A DNA stretch of 34,191 nucleotides from Nitrospirota bacterium (GCA_015492645.1 WGER01000075.1:1-34191); one strand, 5' to 3'. Positions 17,384 to 28,198 are shown, counted from the stretch's first letter. Notes: a model not told the origin generated them from the letters alone. Translations and numbers: made by a program.

Positions 17384-17901
17384 ATATACTGATTACAGGG
17401 TTGCCGGGAGTGGGCAAGACAACCCTCCTGAAGAGGATCTCGGAGTCCCTGAAAGACAGAAGGCTCTGGGGTTTCTATACTGAGGAGATGAGGGAGGGGG
17501 GAAGAAGGGTCGGGTTCAGCCTCTGTTCCTTCTCAGGCAGGAGGGGGCTCCTTGCTCACGAATCACTGAAGACACCATACAGGGTGGGCAGATACTCTGT
17601 AGATCTTCAGGGGTTTGAGGACCTCCTGAGGGAGATCCTGCCAGAGAAGGGGACGGCGGATGTCTTTCTTATTGATGAGATAGGTAAGATGGAGTGTTTC
17701 TCTTCTCTGTTCGTAGAGACAGTGAAGGGGTGTCTGGATTCAAAGACCCCCTTTGTGGCTACAGTGGCAAAGAAAGGTGGAGGGTTTATAAAAGAGGTTA
17801 AACAGAGGAGGGATGTGATATTGATTGAAATGACTATGGGCAACAGAGACGAACTCCTGTCTGATATACTGGGGATGCTCTCTGAGACCCTAAGCAGTTG
17901 A
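17380..17901 (+). CDS. THEP1-type nucleoside-triphosphatase
   Basis: This is a 173-residue P-loop protein. Walker A is G7-LPGVGKTT-15 and Walker B is VFLIDEIGKME at 95-105; this spacing and the GK-M-E ending are typical of the THEP1/NTPase-1 family, usually about 170-190 residues. The family hydrolyses nucleoside triphosphates in the cytoplasm, and its physiological role is poorly known. No signal peptide is present. ATG 17380 overlaps the stop of the giant gene (ATGA), so translation is probably coupled. That link is unusual, because the upstream product is exported and this one is cytoplasmic; it may reflect simple gene packing. The 3' end overlaps the convergent ispD gene by 12 bases. Confidence 0.88.
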   Translation: MNILITGLPGVGKTTLLKRISESLKDRRLWGFYTEEMREGGRRVGFSLCSFSGRRGLLAHESLKTPYRVGRYSVDLQGFEDLLREILPEKGTADVFLIDEIGKMECFSSLFVETVKGCLDSKTPFVATVAKKGGGFIKEVKQRRDVILIEMTMGNRDELLSDILGMLSETLSS

Positions 17902-18576
17902 AGAGGCCCTCTCAAGGAGGGCCTCTGCTATGAGAATGTCTTCCCTGGTTGTGATCTTTATGTTGCTTTCTTCTCCCATTATCACCTTTACCCTTCCGCC
18001 TGCCCTCTCCACCACTGAGGCATCATCAGTGAAGTTTCCTGAGTGGTGGTCCCTGTAGGCCCTATAGAGGAAGGGTGTCCAGAACCCCTGTGGGGTCTGT
18101 ACAGAGACGAGGGAATCTCTCGGGATGGTCCTCTTTACAAAGCCATTCTCCACCTCTTTGATCGTGTCCCTCACAGGTAGGACAGGTATCACACCCTGGA
18201 CCTCCTCATCACTGGCATCAATAACCCTTCTAATTAACTCTGCACTCACCAATGGTCGGGCCCCATCGTGTATAAGTACCAGGGCATGCACCTCACCCAT
18301 ACTCTTCAACGCATTAAAGACAGAGTCCTTCCTCTCCTGTCCCCCTGAGACGATCCGTTTTATCTTCCAGAGATCCCTTTCCTCTGCCAGCCTCAAGAGC
18401 CTCTCTCTTGAGTCATCCCTGACTACAGGGATCACCTCCAGGACCTCGTCCACCTCATGAAACGTCTTCAGGGACCAGTATACAAGGGGCTCTCCCCTCA
18501 GAGGATGGAATATCTTGTCAGCACCAAACCTCCTGCCACGGCCTGCTGCAACCACCACTGCCACGACATGGGTCAC
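17890..18576 (-). CDS. ispD: 2-C-methyl-D-erythritol 4-phosphate cytidylyltransferase
   Basis: The protein has 228 residues, the normal length for IspD. It makes CDP-methylerythritol from MEP and CTP in the non-mevalonate isoprenoid pathway. The N-terminal nucleotide-binding loop is AAGRGRRFG (10-18) followed by K21. Further family motifs are SGGQERKDSV, VLIHDGARPLV, TIPRDSLVSVQTPQGF and FTDDASVVERAGG. The end is slightly extended with Ala and Ser. ATG is at 18574-18576 and overlaps the stop of the upstream PIN-TRAM gene by four bases, so the pair is translationally coupled. A yacL-ispD order is common in bacteria. Its 3' end is convergent with the THEP1 gene and contains a perfect hairpin. 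Confidence 0.95.
   Translation of the reverse strand: MTHVVAVVVAAGRGRRFGADKIFHPLRGEPLVYWSLKTFHEVDEVLEVIPVVRDDSRERLLRLAEERDLWKIKRIVSGGQERKDSVFNALKSMGEVHALVLIHDGARPLVSAELIRRVIDASDEEVQGVIPVLPVRDTIKEVENGFVKRTIPRDSLVSVQTPQGFWTPFLYRAYRDHHSGNFTDDASVVERAGGRVKVIMGEESNIKITTREDILIAEALLERASSTA
17902..17926. terminator. Perfect 10-bp hairpin at the convergent gene boundary
   Basis: AGAGGCCCTC (17902-17911), the five-base loop TCAAG and GAGGGCCTCT (17917-17926) form a perfect inverted repeat starting immediately after the stop of the THEP1 gene. It lies inside the last codons of ispD on the other strand. No T-run follows on either strand, so it is not a textbook intrinsic terminator. It could still end or stabilise the long plus-strand transcript. 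Confidence 0.45.
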
Positions 18577-19577
18577 CTCCTTGGCCTCACCTCCTCTCTC
18601 TCCTCTTCTTCCTTTATTCTGGTGAATATCATCCTGCCTGCAGTCGTCTGCAGGACACTGGTGACCACCACATCCACATTCTGGCCAATGTATCTCCGCC
18701 CGTTTTCTACCACAACCATCGTTCCATCATCCATGTAACCCACACCCTGGTTTGGTTCCTTCCCCTCTTTCAGGACAAAGACATTCATGGATTCACCGGG
18801 CAGAACAACGGGTTTCAGTGCATTGGCCAGTTCGTTGATGTTCAGTACCGGCACTCCCTGAAGTTCTGCCACCTTATTCAGGTTGAAGTCATTTGTGAGT
18901 ATCTTTGCATCCAGTATCTTCGCCAGTGCCACCAGTTTTGAATCCACCTCCTTGATATGGGGCAGTTCTTCCTCCACTATCCTTACCGAGATGCCTGCCA
19001 TCTTCTGTAGTTTGTGCAGTATATCCAGGCCCCTTCTACCCCTTGCCCTCCTGAGGGGGTCTGGTGAGTCGGCAATGTGCTGTAGTTCCCTGAGGATGAA
19101 CTGTGGTACGACGAGAGTGCCTTCAATAAAGCCGGTCTCACAGACATCAGCGATCCTGCCATCGATGATCACACTGGTATCAAGCAGTTTCTGATTCGTC
19201 TCCATGGTCTGCCCCTTCATCACCCTGATAAGACCTGAGAGGGTGAGGTTTCTGCCCCTTGTTGCCCCGATAAGCATGCCGCTGTAACCAAAGAGTGAAT
19301 ATACGATAAAATGTACGGTGGATATACTGTCTGGCAGGAATGGCTTTAAAGGAAACAGGATCGCCTTGGCAAATAAAAGGCCTGCAAAAAGACCTATAAA
19401 GGCACCTATAATCCTGCCGAGGACTATCCTTTCAAAGAACTTCTCTGTAAAAAGTGCAACAAGGGCGAGCAGGGCCCCGAGGGCCATGCCGATATAGGGA
19501 TAGCCGTATCGGCTTCCAAGCAGGTACCCGCCTGAAATAAGCAGGACCAGCATCAATAATCTGAGGAGCAGAATCAC
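18573..19577 (-). CDS. Membrane-anchored PIN-TRAM domain protein (YacL family)
   Basis: This 334-residue protein starts with GTG and is preceded by an 11-base ribosome site that is a perfect complement to the 16S anti-Shine-Dalgarno sequence. Residues 1-105 hold about four hydrophobic segments. The PIN nuclease-like domain begins at L131-LDTSVIIDGRIAD-144, with the acidic residues expected for metal binding (D133, D139, D144) and a later LTND segment. The C-terminal 60 residues form a TRAM domain (GVGYMDDGTMVVVENG), an RNA-binding fold. Family members such as Bacillus YacL are of uncertain role, with RNA processing or degradation usually suggested. It lies 20 bases downstream of htrA and overlaps ispD, so the three are probably one operon. 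Confidence 0.92.
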   Translation of the reverse strand: MILLLRLLMLVLLISGGYLLGSRYGYPYIGMALGALLALVALFTEKFFERIVLGRIIGAFIGLFAGLLFAKAILFPLKPFLPDSISTVHFIVYSLFGYSGMLIGATRGRNLTLSGLIRVMKGQTMETNQKLLDTSVIIDGRIADVCETGFIEGTLVVPQFILRELQHIADSPDPLRRARGRRGLDILHKLQKMAGISVRIVEEELPHIKEVDSKLVALAKILDAKILTNDFNLNKVAELQGVPVLNINELANALKPVVLPGESMNVFVLKEGKEPNQGVGYMDDGTMVVVENGRRYIGQNVDVVVTSVLQTTAGRMIFTRIKEEEEREEVRPRR

Positions 19578-19582
19578 CTCTT

Positions 19583-19593
19583 ATCACCTCCTT
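19583..19593 (-). promoter_or_regulatory. Perfect Shine-Dalgarno for the GTG-started PIN-TRAM gene
   Basis: On the minus strand the sequence AAGGAGGTGAT is a full-length complement of the 16S 3' tail, five bases before GTG 19577. It fixes the start codon and predicts strong initiation despite GTG. Confidence 0.75.
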
Positions 19594-19597
19594 TCCT

Positions 19598-21043
19598 TTA
19601 TGGTTTCAGGGCCAGGAAGAATCTCTTGCCCTGTCTATTTATAAACAGAATTACAGGCTCATCCGGCCTTATAGAGTTGCTCGCCTCTCTCCAGTCTTCG
19701 TACCGCTCAATCACTCTTCCCTCAACCTCCTGAATCACATCACCCTTCCTCAGGCCGGCCTCGTCTGCAGGAGAGCCCTCCAGTACATCCAGTACAATAA
19801 CCCCCTTCTCATCAGATGGGATGCCTACCTGTTTGGCGATTGAAGGCGTGAGTTCAGTTACGGTGATCCCGCTCAATACCGATGTCTTCTCCGGCCTCGG
19901 CTGATAGGGCTCGGGTGTCTCAGAGAATTCCTTGGGCATCTCTTCGATCTCAATTTCTACAATGTGGACCTTCCCCTTTCTGAGGAGTTTCAACTCAGCA
20001 GAAGAGCCCACCTCCATCTGTGAGATTATATTTCTGAGGGATGATACATTCCTGACAGGGGTCCCGTTCAACTCAACAATGATATCACCCCTCCTCAGCC
20101 CTGCCCTTTCGGACGGGCTGTCCCTGAATACATCGCTCACCAAGGCACCTTTAAGGTCCTTCAATCCAAACTTATCAGCGAGTTCGGGTGTGAGGTCCTG
20201 TATGGTGATCCCAATCCATCCCCTCACGACCCTTCCATGCTCCTTCAACTGCCACATCACCTTCTGTGCCATATTGCTGGGCACTGCAAAGCCTATCCCC
20301 TGATACCCTCCACTTCTTGAGAAGATCGCCGTGTTGATACCCACGAGTTGTCCCTCGGTGTTTACGAGGGGACCACCGGAGTTCCCCGGATTGATGGCAG
20401 CATCTGTCTGTATGAAGTCCTCATAATCGGCTATCCCTACATTCGCCCTGCCCAGTGCACTTACTATACCCATAGTGACGGTATGGCTTAACCCAAAGGG
20501 GTTACCTATTGCAAGGACAAACTCGCCGACCTGGAGTCTGTCAGAGTCACCCCACGGTATGGTCGGAAGTCCCCTCTCTTTGATCTTTATAAGGGCAAGG
20601 TCTGTCTTGGGGTCAACACCTACCACCTTGGCGGTATAGGTGCGACGGTCATAGAGCGTAACCCTGATCTCCTCTGCCCCCTCAATCACATGATAGTTGG
20701 TGAGGATGAAACCATCCTCTGTTACGATTACACCTGACCCGAGGGATTGCTCCTTCCAGGTCCTTTTTTTGCCTTCAGGATACATGAAATCGAAGAATGG
20801 TTCCATAAAGATACGGCCATCTGAGGAGATGCGTTTTGTTGTTGATATGTTAACCACAGAGGGGAAGACAGCCCTTACAACCTCAGAGAAGTCCCTGCCG
20901 GTTTCAACAATCCGCTGGGGTATGCCGGGAGGTGGCTTTCTTTGGGGAGCAGCAGAGAGGTCAATTATTATATAATATGTGAAACCTCCGAGCAGGAAGC
21001 CTATAAGTAAAATTAATGTGGGAACCAGTATTCTCTTTCTCAT
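19598..21043 (-). CDS. HtrA/DegP-family periplasmic serine protease with two PDZ domains
   Basis: The 481-residue reading starts MRKRILVPTLILLIG, a signal anchor, at ATG 21043. The frame stays open further upstream, but that extension overlaps the divergent gene and has no family resemblance. The trypsin-like triad is H118 (LTNYHVIEG), D148 (KTDLALIKI) and S222 (GNSGGPLV). PDZ1 spans about 272-365 and PDZ2 about 385-480. Such proteases degrade or refold damaged envelope proteins. The length and two PDZ domains fit the DegP/DegQ type rather than the single-PDZ DegS type. No Shine-Dalgarno precedes the ATG; a TATAAT box ends seven bases before it, which suggests a leaderless message. It is the first gene of the htrA-yacL-ispD unit. 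Confidence 0.93.
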   Translation of the reverse strand: MRKRILVPTLILLIGFLLGGFTYYIIIDLSAAPQRKPPPGIPQRIVETGRDFSEVVRAVFPSVVNISTTKRISSDGRIFMEPFFDFMYPEGKKRTWKEQSLGSGVIVTEDGFILTNYHVIEGAEEIRVTLYDRRTYTAKVVGVDPKTDLALIKIKERGLPTIPWGDSDRLQVGEFVLAIGNPFGLSHTVTMGIVSALGRANVGIADYEDFIQTDAAINPGNSGGPLVNTEGQLVGINTAIFSRSGGYQGIGFAVPSNMAQKVMWQLKEHGRVVRGWIGITIQDLTPELADKFGLKDLKGALVSDVFRDSPSERAGLRRGDIIVELNGTPVRNVSSLRNIISQMEVGSSAELKLLRKGKVHIVEIEIEEMPKEFSETPEPYQPRPEKTSVLSGITVTELTPSIAKQVGIPSDEKGVIVLDVLEGSPADEAGLRKGDVIQEVEGRVIERYEDWREASNSIRPDEPVILFINRQGKRFFLALKP

Positions 21044-21095
21044 TAATTTTATTATAATAGTGAGATTTGAATAAATGCAAAAGGAGGAAACAGAG
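21044..21095. promoter_or_regulatory. 52-bp divergent promoter region between htrA and the aminotransferase gene
   Basis: This short AT-rich gap must drive both directions. ATTATAAT at 21051-21058 contains TATAAT on the plus strand (21053-21058) and also on the minus strand (21056-21051). The minus box would start transcription at or next to the htrA ATG. The plus box leaves room for a leader with AAGGAGG at 21081-21087. No convincing -35 hexamer is seen on either side. Confidence 0.45.
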
Positions 21096-22244
21096 ATGTT
21101 AAAGAGGTATCTGCTTGCTCCTGGCCCTACTCCGGTTCCGCCTGAGGTCCTACTCAGGATGGCGATGCCAATAGTACACCACAGGGCACCTGACTTTATC
21201 CCAATATTTGAAGAGGCAAAAGAGGGGCTGAAGTGGCTGTACCAGACTAAGACCGATGTGCTCATTCTCTGTAGCACTGGTACCGGTGGGATGGTTGGTG
21301 CCGTGAATAACTTCTTTTCGCCGGGAGACAAGGTGCTCACCATCAATGGCGGGAAGTTTGGTGAGAGGTGGACAGAGATATGCAGGGCCTACGGGCTTGA
21401 GGTGCGTGAGATAGCGGTAGAATGGGGCTATGCCGTCAGGCCTGAGCAGGTGGAAGAGGCCATGAAGAAGGAGCCTGATATAAAGGGCGTTTTTGTACAG
21501 GCATCTGAGACATCCACAGGGGTGTATCATGATGTGCAGAGCCTGGCAGAAGTGGTTGGCAGATACGAGGATACCCTGTTTGTGGTGGATGCCATAAGTG
21601 GGCTTGTGGCTCATGACCTCAGGACTGATGAATGGGGAATAGATGTGATGATTGCGGGTTCCCAGAAGGGTCTGATGCTTCCGCCAGGGCTCGCCTTCGT
21701 GAGTGTCTCTGAGAAGGCGTGGCAGAGGGCTGAGAGGTCCAGGTGTCCCAGGTACTATTTTGATTTTCTGAAGGAGAGGAAAAAGCAGAGGGACAACCAG
21801 ACCAACTTCACCTCTGCAGTGAGCCTCATCATTGGCCTGAATGAGACCCTGAGGCTCCTCAAAAAAGAGGGTCTGGAGGCGGTATTTCAGAGACACGCAA
21901 GACTTGCCAATGCCACAAGGGAGGCGATGAGGGCCCTCGGGCTTGAACTCTTTGCGAAGGAATCTCCCTCCAATGCTGTGACCGCTGTAGAGGCACCTGA
22001 GGGTATTGATGGACAGAAGATATATAAGGTCCTTAGAGAGAGTTACGGGGTGACTGCGGCAGGTGGGCAGGGTAAGGCCCGTGGCAAGATATTCCGGATC
22101 GCCCATCTCGGCTATACCGATACCTTTGATATTGTGGTGGCGGTCAGCGCCCTGGAGATGACCCTCAAGGGACTTGGCTACCCTGTCCAACTGGGTAAGG
22201 CAGTGGCGGTGGTGGAGGAACTCCTCATGAAGGAGGTGCAGTGA
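21096..22244 (+). CDS. Class V aminotransferase (alanine-glyoxylate / phosphoserine type)
   Basis: This is a 382-residue PLP enzyme. ATG 21096 is preferred over ATG 21075 because AAGGAGG at 21081-21087 fits the second one. The start LLAPGPTPVPPEVL, the STGTGGM phosphate-binding loop, the D165-A-I segment and the Schiff-base lysine K191 (AGSQKGLMLPPG) mark fold type I, class V. Relatives are named serine-pyruvate, alanine-glyoxylate or broad-specificity phosphoserine aminotransferases. The stop and the serA ATG overlap (TGATG), so the pair is almost certainly an operon. From that I infer that this enzyme supplies the phosphoserine aminotransferase step in place of a classical SerC; serine-glyoxylate activity cannot be excluded. 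It is the first gene of a seven-gene run. Confidence 0.9.
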   Translation: MLKRYLLAPGPTPVPPEVLLRMAMPIVHHRAPDFIPIFEEAKEGLKWLYQTKTDVLILCSTGTGGMVGAVNNFFSPGDKVLTINGGKFGERWTEICRAYGLEVREIAVEWGYAVRPEQVEEAMKKEPDIKGVFVQASETSTGVYHDVQSLAEVVGRYEDTLFVVDAISGLVAHDLRTDEWGIDVMIAGSQKGLMLPPGLAFVSVSEKAWQRAERSRCPRYYFDFLKERKKQRDNQTNFTSAVSLIIGLNETLRLLKKEGLEAVFQRHARLANATREAMRALGLELFAKESPSNAVTAVEAPEGIDGQKIYKVLRESYGVTAAGGQGKARGKIFRIAHLGYTDTFDIVVAVSALEMTLKGLGYPVQLGKAVAVVEELLMKEVQ

Positions 22245-23821
22245 TGAGGGTACTGGTCAGCGATAACATATCTCCGAAGGGTATAGAACTCCTGAAGAAG
22301 GCGGGTCTGCATGTGGATGTGAAGACCGGGATGAGCAGAGAGGAATTGAAGGCCTGTATAGGTGAGTATCATGCGCTCATCATAAGGAGTGCCACAAAGG
22401 TCACGGCAGATGTGATCGAGGCCGCCACAAACCTGAAGGTGATAGGCAGGGCAGGTTCAGGACTGGACAATGTGGACAGGGAGGCGGCCACAAAAAAGGG
22501 GATTGTGGTTATGAATACCCCTGGTGGCAATACCATCACCACAGCCGAGCATACCATCGCCCTGCTGTTTGCCATTGCCAGGAATATCCCCCAGGCTACC
22601 CAGTCCATGAAAGAGGGCAAGTGGGAGAAGAAGAGGTTTATGGGAGTGGAACTCTTCAACAAGACCCTGGGTATCATAGGTCTTGGCAACATCGGTTCTC
22701 AGGTGGCAAAGAGGGCCCTTGGTCTTGAGATGAATGTTGTCGCCTATGACCCCTTCCTCAGCGACGAAAGGGCAAGAGAGTTGGGGGTTGAAAAGGTCTC
22801 CTTGGATGAACTCTTTGAGAGGTCTGACTTCATCACAATCCACACACCCCTGACCGATGAGACGAGGAATCTAATAAACAGAGAGAGTATCAAGAAGATG
22901 AAGGATGGGGTGATGATAATAAACTGTGCAAGGGGTGGAATAGTAAACGAGAGAGACCTCTACGAGGCATTGGAGGCCGGGAAGGTAGCAGGTGCGGCCC
23001 TTGATGTCTTTGAAAAGGAACCCCCGGAGGACCTCACCCTTATCAGACATCCGCAGGTCGTCTGTACACCCCATCTGGGGGCATCCACAAGGGAGGCACA
23101 GGAGAATGTGGCAGTGGCGATTGCTGAGCAGGTGATAGACTATCTTATAAACGGGACAATAAGGAATGCGGTCAACTTTCCCTCAATACCCTCTGAACAG
23201 ATACCGGTACTCATGCCCTATATTCAACTGGCAGAGGTTATGGGTAAGTTTACAGCACAGATATATGAAGGCGGCATTACAGAAGTGACAATGGAGTACA
23301 GGGGTGAGGCTGAGGAAATAAACACAAGGCCAGTCACCATTGCAGCACTGAAGGGGCTTCTTGAGCCTATCCTGACAGAGACGGTTAACTTTGTTAATGC
23401 CCCCCTGATAGCGAAGGAAAGGGGGATTGAGGTGAAAGAGACCAAGAGCCCTGATGCCGGTGATTATCACAGCATGCTGGTTCTGAGGATAAGGGCGGAT
23501 GGCAGTGAGAGGAGTGTCTATGGCACCCTTTACGGGAAGACACACCCGAGAATCGTCAGGGTCGATCAGTTTCCGGTAGAGATCATACCTGAGGGTATCA
23601 TGCTCTTCATCTTCAACAACGACAGGCCAGGGGTGATCGGCAGCATCGGAACCCTCCTGGGTCAGAACAACATCAATATTGCCAGGATGCACTTTGGGAG
23701 GGAGAGACCCGGTGGCCTGGCAATATCTGTTGTAAGTGTTGATTCAGATATTACCAGTGAGGTCCTGGAAAAGATAAAGATCCTTCCAAATATACTCTCT
23801 GTAAAAGTGGTGAGGCTGTAG
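22244..23821 (+). CDS. serA: D-3-phosphoglycerate dehydrogenase, long form
   Basis: The protein has 525 residues from ATG 22244 (AGGAGG at 22231-22236; the GTG three bases upstream is too close to it). It oxidises 3-phosphoglycerate with NAD to 3-phosphohydroxypyruvate, the first step of the phosphorylated serine pathway. The Rossmann fingerprint is GLGNIG (146-151), the active-site arginine is R230 in NCARGGIVNE, and the catalytic histidine is H277 in TPHLGAST with the acid at about 259. The C-terminal half contains the ASB (intervening) domain at about 315-450 and an ACT domain at about 453-525 (FIFNNDRPGVIGSIG), the usual site of serine feedback. The length matches the long SerA class. It sits between the coupled aminotransferase and hisZ. 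Confidence 0.96.
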   Translation: MRVLVSDNISPKGIELLKKAGLHVDVKTGMSREELKACIGEYHALIIRSATKVTADVIEAATNLKVIGRAGSGLDNVDREAATKKGIVVMNTPGGNTITTAEHTIALLFAIARNIPQATQSMKEGKWEKKRFMGVELFNKTLGIIGLGNIGSQVAKRALGLEMNVVAYDPFLSDERARELGVEKVSLDELFERSDFITIHTPLTDETRNLINRESIKKMKDGVMIINCARGGIVNERDLYEALEAGKVAGAALDVFEKEPPEDLTLIRHPQVVCTPHLGASTREAQENVAVAIAEQVIDYLINGTIRNAVNFPSIPSEQIPVLMPYIQLAEVMGKFTAQIYEGGITEVTMEYRGEAEEINTRPVTIAALKGLLEPILTETVNFVNAPLIAKERGIEVKETKSPDAGDYHSMLVLRIRADGSERSVYGTLYGKTHPRIVRVDQFPVEIIPEGIMLFIFNNDRPGVIGSIGTLLGQNNINIARMHFGRERPGGLAISVVSVDSDITSEVLEKIKILPNILSVKVVRL

Positions 23822-26361
<2,540 letters not shown>

Positions 26362-26391
26362 GACCTCTGAGATCAGAGAGGAGGGTGGGGG

Positions 26392-26844
26392 GTGTCGGAG
26401 AGAAAACGGAGATACAGGAGGTATACCAGGAGGATCGAGGTAGAGTTCATGGTGGATGATCTGACCTACAAGGGGATATCATCAGATCTGTCGGAGAGGG
26501 GTATATTTATAAGGACAAGGAGGCCCCCGGCACCGGGTGTCGAGATTGGTATAAGGGTCTTTCTGCCCAACGGAAAGGTGGCCAAATTGAGAGGGGTTGT
26601 GAGACATGCTGTGAGGACACCTTATTCATTTATGAAGAACGGTATTGGCGTTGAACTCACAGAGGTGGATGATAACTATATTGAGTTCTTCAAGACAGAG
26701 TTTGGTGTAGACAGTACAGGAGAGGAGTACATACTGATGGCCTGCCCCAATTGTAAAGTGAAAAACAGGGTAAAGAGGCAGATGCTTTCTCTTGGCCCTA
26801 AGTGTGGCAGATGTGGAGGTCCCCTTTCCTGGTCAGGTTCCTGA
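26392..26844 (+). CDS. PilZ-domain protein with C-terminal zinc ribbon
   Basis: This 150-residue protein starts with GTG after a purine-rich GAGAGGAGGGTGGGG stretch. Residues about 6-110 form a PilZ domain. The c-di-GMP-binding arginine motif lies in RRYRRYTRR (7-14) and the second motif is D32-LSERG-37, close to the canonical (D/N)xSxxG. The C-terminus has C118-x2-C121 and C138-x2-C141, a four-cysteine zinc ribbon. The combination suggests a cytoplasmic c-di-GMP sensor that binds a protein or nucleic acid through the ribbon; the target is unknown. The last 43 bases overlap the start of the comF frame, and the second CxxC lies within that overlap. It follows purA by 30 bases and is probably in the same operon. 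Confidence 0.88.
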   Translation: MSERKRRYRRYTRRIEVEFMVDDLTYKGISSDLSERGIFIRTRRPPAPGVEIGIRVFLPNGKVAKLRGVVRHAVRTPYSFMKNGIGVELTEVDDNYIEFFKTEFGVDSTGEEYILMACPNCKVKNRVKRQMLSLGPKCGRCGGPLSWSGS

Positions 26845-27542
26845 CTCTCTGTCTGCGGATCCTGGTCCCTGACAGGTGTCCAGTATGTGGTAGGGGAGGA
26901 GTTGCCCCGCTTGAGCCCTTCTGCAGAGGTTGCTATGAGGAACTGATGAGGATAAAGCAGAAAAGAAAGAGGCGTTGTCTCCGTTGCGGCACCGTCCTTG
27001 TCTCAGAGGGCAGACAGGGATGTCTCAACTGTCTCAACCAGAGATGGTATCTGGATGGGCTCTTCGTCTACGGCAGTTATGATGGGATACTGAGGAGGGC
27101 CGTGCAGGTGATCAAGTTTGAGGATGGTTTCAGGGTCGCCAGGGGTATCTCAGAGATAGTGGACCTGTCAGACATCCCGGCAGTGGACCTTGTGGTCCCT
27201 GTGCCCCTGAGTAAGAGGAGGCTCCTGAGGAGGGGCTTCAACCAGAGCCTGCTTCTGGCTGAGGGTATCTCGAGGAGGCTGGGTGTCACAACAGCAGTGG
27301 AGATGTTGCTCAAGGTGAGGGAAAACCCCCCTCAGAGCCTGCTTGAAGGATGCAGGAGGCTGAATAATCCGAGAGGTGCATACCTCTGGGTATCCGGTGA
27401 GACCGCTGCAGAGAGGATACTGCTGGTTGATGATGTCCTTACCACAGGTGCAACCCTGAATGAATGTGCCAGGGTGTTGAAGTCAGTAGGTGCTGGTGAG
27501 GTCTATGGGTTTGTCCTTGCCAGGTCAGATGGAGGAGTATGA
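26802..27542 (+). CDS. ComF-family phosphoribosyltransferase-like protein
   Basis: The frame gives 246 residues from GTG 26802; ATG 26811 is an equally plausible start and neither has a clear ribosome site, so the N-terminus is uncertain. The N-terminal part carries zinc-finger cysteines (CPVCGRGG, FCRGCY, CLRCG, CLNC). The C-terminal part is a type I phosphoribosyltransferase fold with the PRPP loop ILLVDDVLTTGATL. Other ComF hallmarks are VVPVPLSKRRLLRRGFNQS and a modified version of the usual KxxQxxL segment (ENPPQSLLEG). In competent bacteria ComF supports DNA uptake, although many carriers are not known to be competent and the substrate is uncertain. No other competence gene is in the window. 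It overlaps the genes on both sides. Confidence 0.92.
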   Translation: MWQMWRSPFLVRFLTLCLRILVPDRCPVCGRGGVAPLEPFCRGCYEELMRIKQKRKRRCLRCGTVLVSEGRQGCLNCLNQRWYLDGLFVYGSYDGILRRAVQVIKFEDGFRVARGISEIVDLSDIPAVDLVVPVPLSKRRLLRRGFNQSLLLAEGISRRLGVTTAVEMLLKVRENPPQSLLEGCRRLNNPRGAYLWVSGETAAERILLVDDVLTTGATLNECARVLKSVGAGEVYGFVLARSDGGV

Positions 27543-28198
27543 TGGTCGTGGGTGATGCCTTCAGAGAGGCCCTTGATGTCCTTAAGAGGAACATGACATT
27601 GGTGCTGCCTGCTGTATTTGGTGCCCTGATAACGAATATATTCTTTCTGCTCATGGTGTCGTCCCTGAAGAGTCCAAAGGGCACCTCCTTAGGGATAGTC
27701 CTGATGCTCTTCAATATCCTGATCTATGCCCTTGTGCAGGGTATGACCATCTCAATGGCCTCGGATGCCCTCAGAAGGGGCAGTTGCTCTATGGGGGAGT
27801 CACTCCATCTGGTCATTCAGAGGCTCTGGGCACTGCTCGCTGCAGCAGGTATCTCAGCAATACTCACAGCCATTGGCTTCTCTTTATTTGTGCTGCCGGG
27901 TTTCCTGGTGATGTTTTTCCTCATGTATACATTTGTGATCCTCATTGTGGAGGAGGCAGGCCCTGTCGATTCACTGAAGAAGAGTTTGACGACTGTATGG
28001 GGGAGCATGAAGGAGTCAGCCCTTGGTTTTGGGGGCCTCTTCTTCTTCGGTCTCGTTGCCTTTGCCATCAGGAGGGCATTACTCGGTATGCCTCTGGTAG
28101 GACAGATCGCGGCCATCTTTGTTAATGGGCTCTTTATGGCCTACTCCTCCCTGGTGCTCCTCGGGCTTTACAACAGGATCAGAAGAGCCGGTCAGTGA
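27542..28198 (+). CDS. Uncharacterised six-helix integral membrane protein
   Basis: The 218-residue reading starts at ATG 27542 (TGATG with the comF stop; GGAGGAG at 27531-27537). The ATG at 27539 is also in frame but only one base from the ribosome site. Hydrophobic segments lie at about 19-40, 50-72, 94-113, 115-137, 161-177 and 185-209. The segment [19 protein letters not shown] after helix four resembles a motif in several loosely defined membrane families (glycerophosphodiester phosphodiesterase membrane-domain-like or DUF975-like). It has no catalytic residues that I can identify. It is the last gene of the plus-strand run and overlaps the convergent ruvB 3' end by 20 bases. Function unknown. 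Confidence 0.8.
   Translation: MVVGDAFREALDVLKRNMTLVLPAVFGALITNIFFLLMVSSLKSPKGTSLGIVLMLFNILIYALVQGMTISMASDALRRGSCSMGESLHLVIQRLWALLAAAGISAILTAIGFSLFVLPGFLVMFFLMYTFVILIVEEAGPVDSLKKSLTTVWGSMKESALGFGGLFFFGLVAFAIRRALLGMPLVGQIAAIFVNGLFMAYSSLVLLGLYNRIRRAGQ

Noticed and set aside
21044-21346. N-terminal extension of the htrA frame by about 100 residues
   Set aside because: It overlaps the divergent aminotransferase gene, has no signal peptide at its start and shows no HtrA resemblance; MRKRILVPT at 21043 gives a proper signal anchor.
21150-22190. 346-codon open frame on the minus strand opposite the aminotransferase
   Set aside because: The plus-strand frame has clear PLP-enzyme motifs and good ribosome sites; the opposite frame is rich in His, Pro and Cys and resembles no protein.
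23183-23692. 169-codon minus-strand frame inside serA
   Set aside because: It lies opposite the conserved ASB and ACT domains and has no motif or ribosome site.
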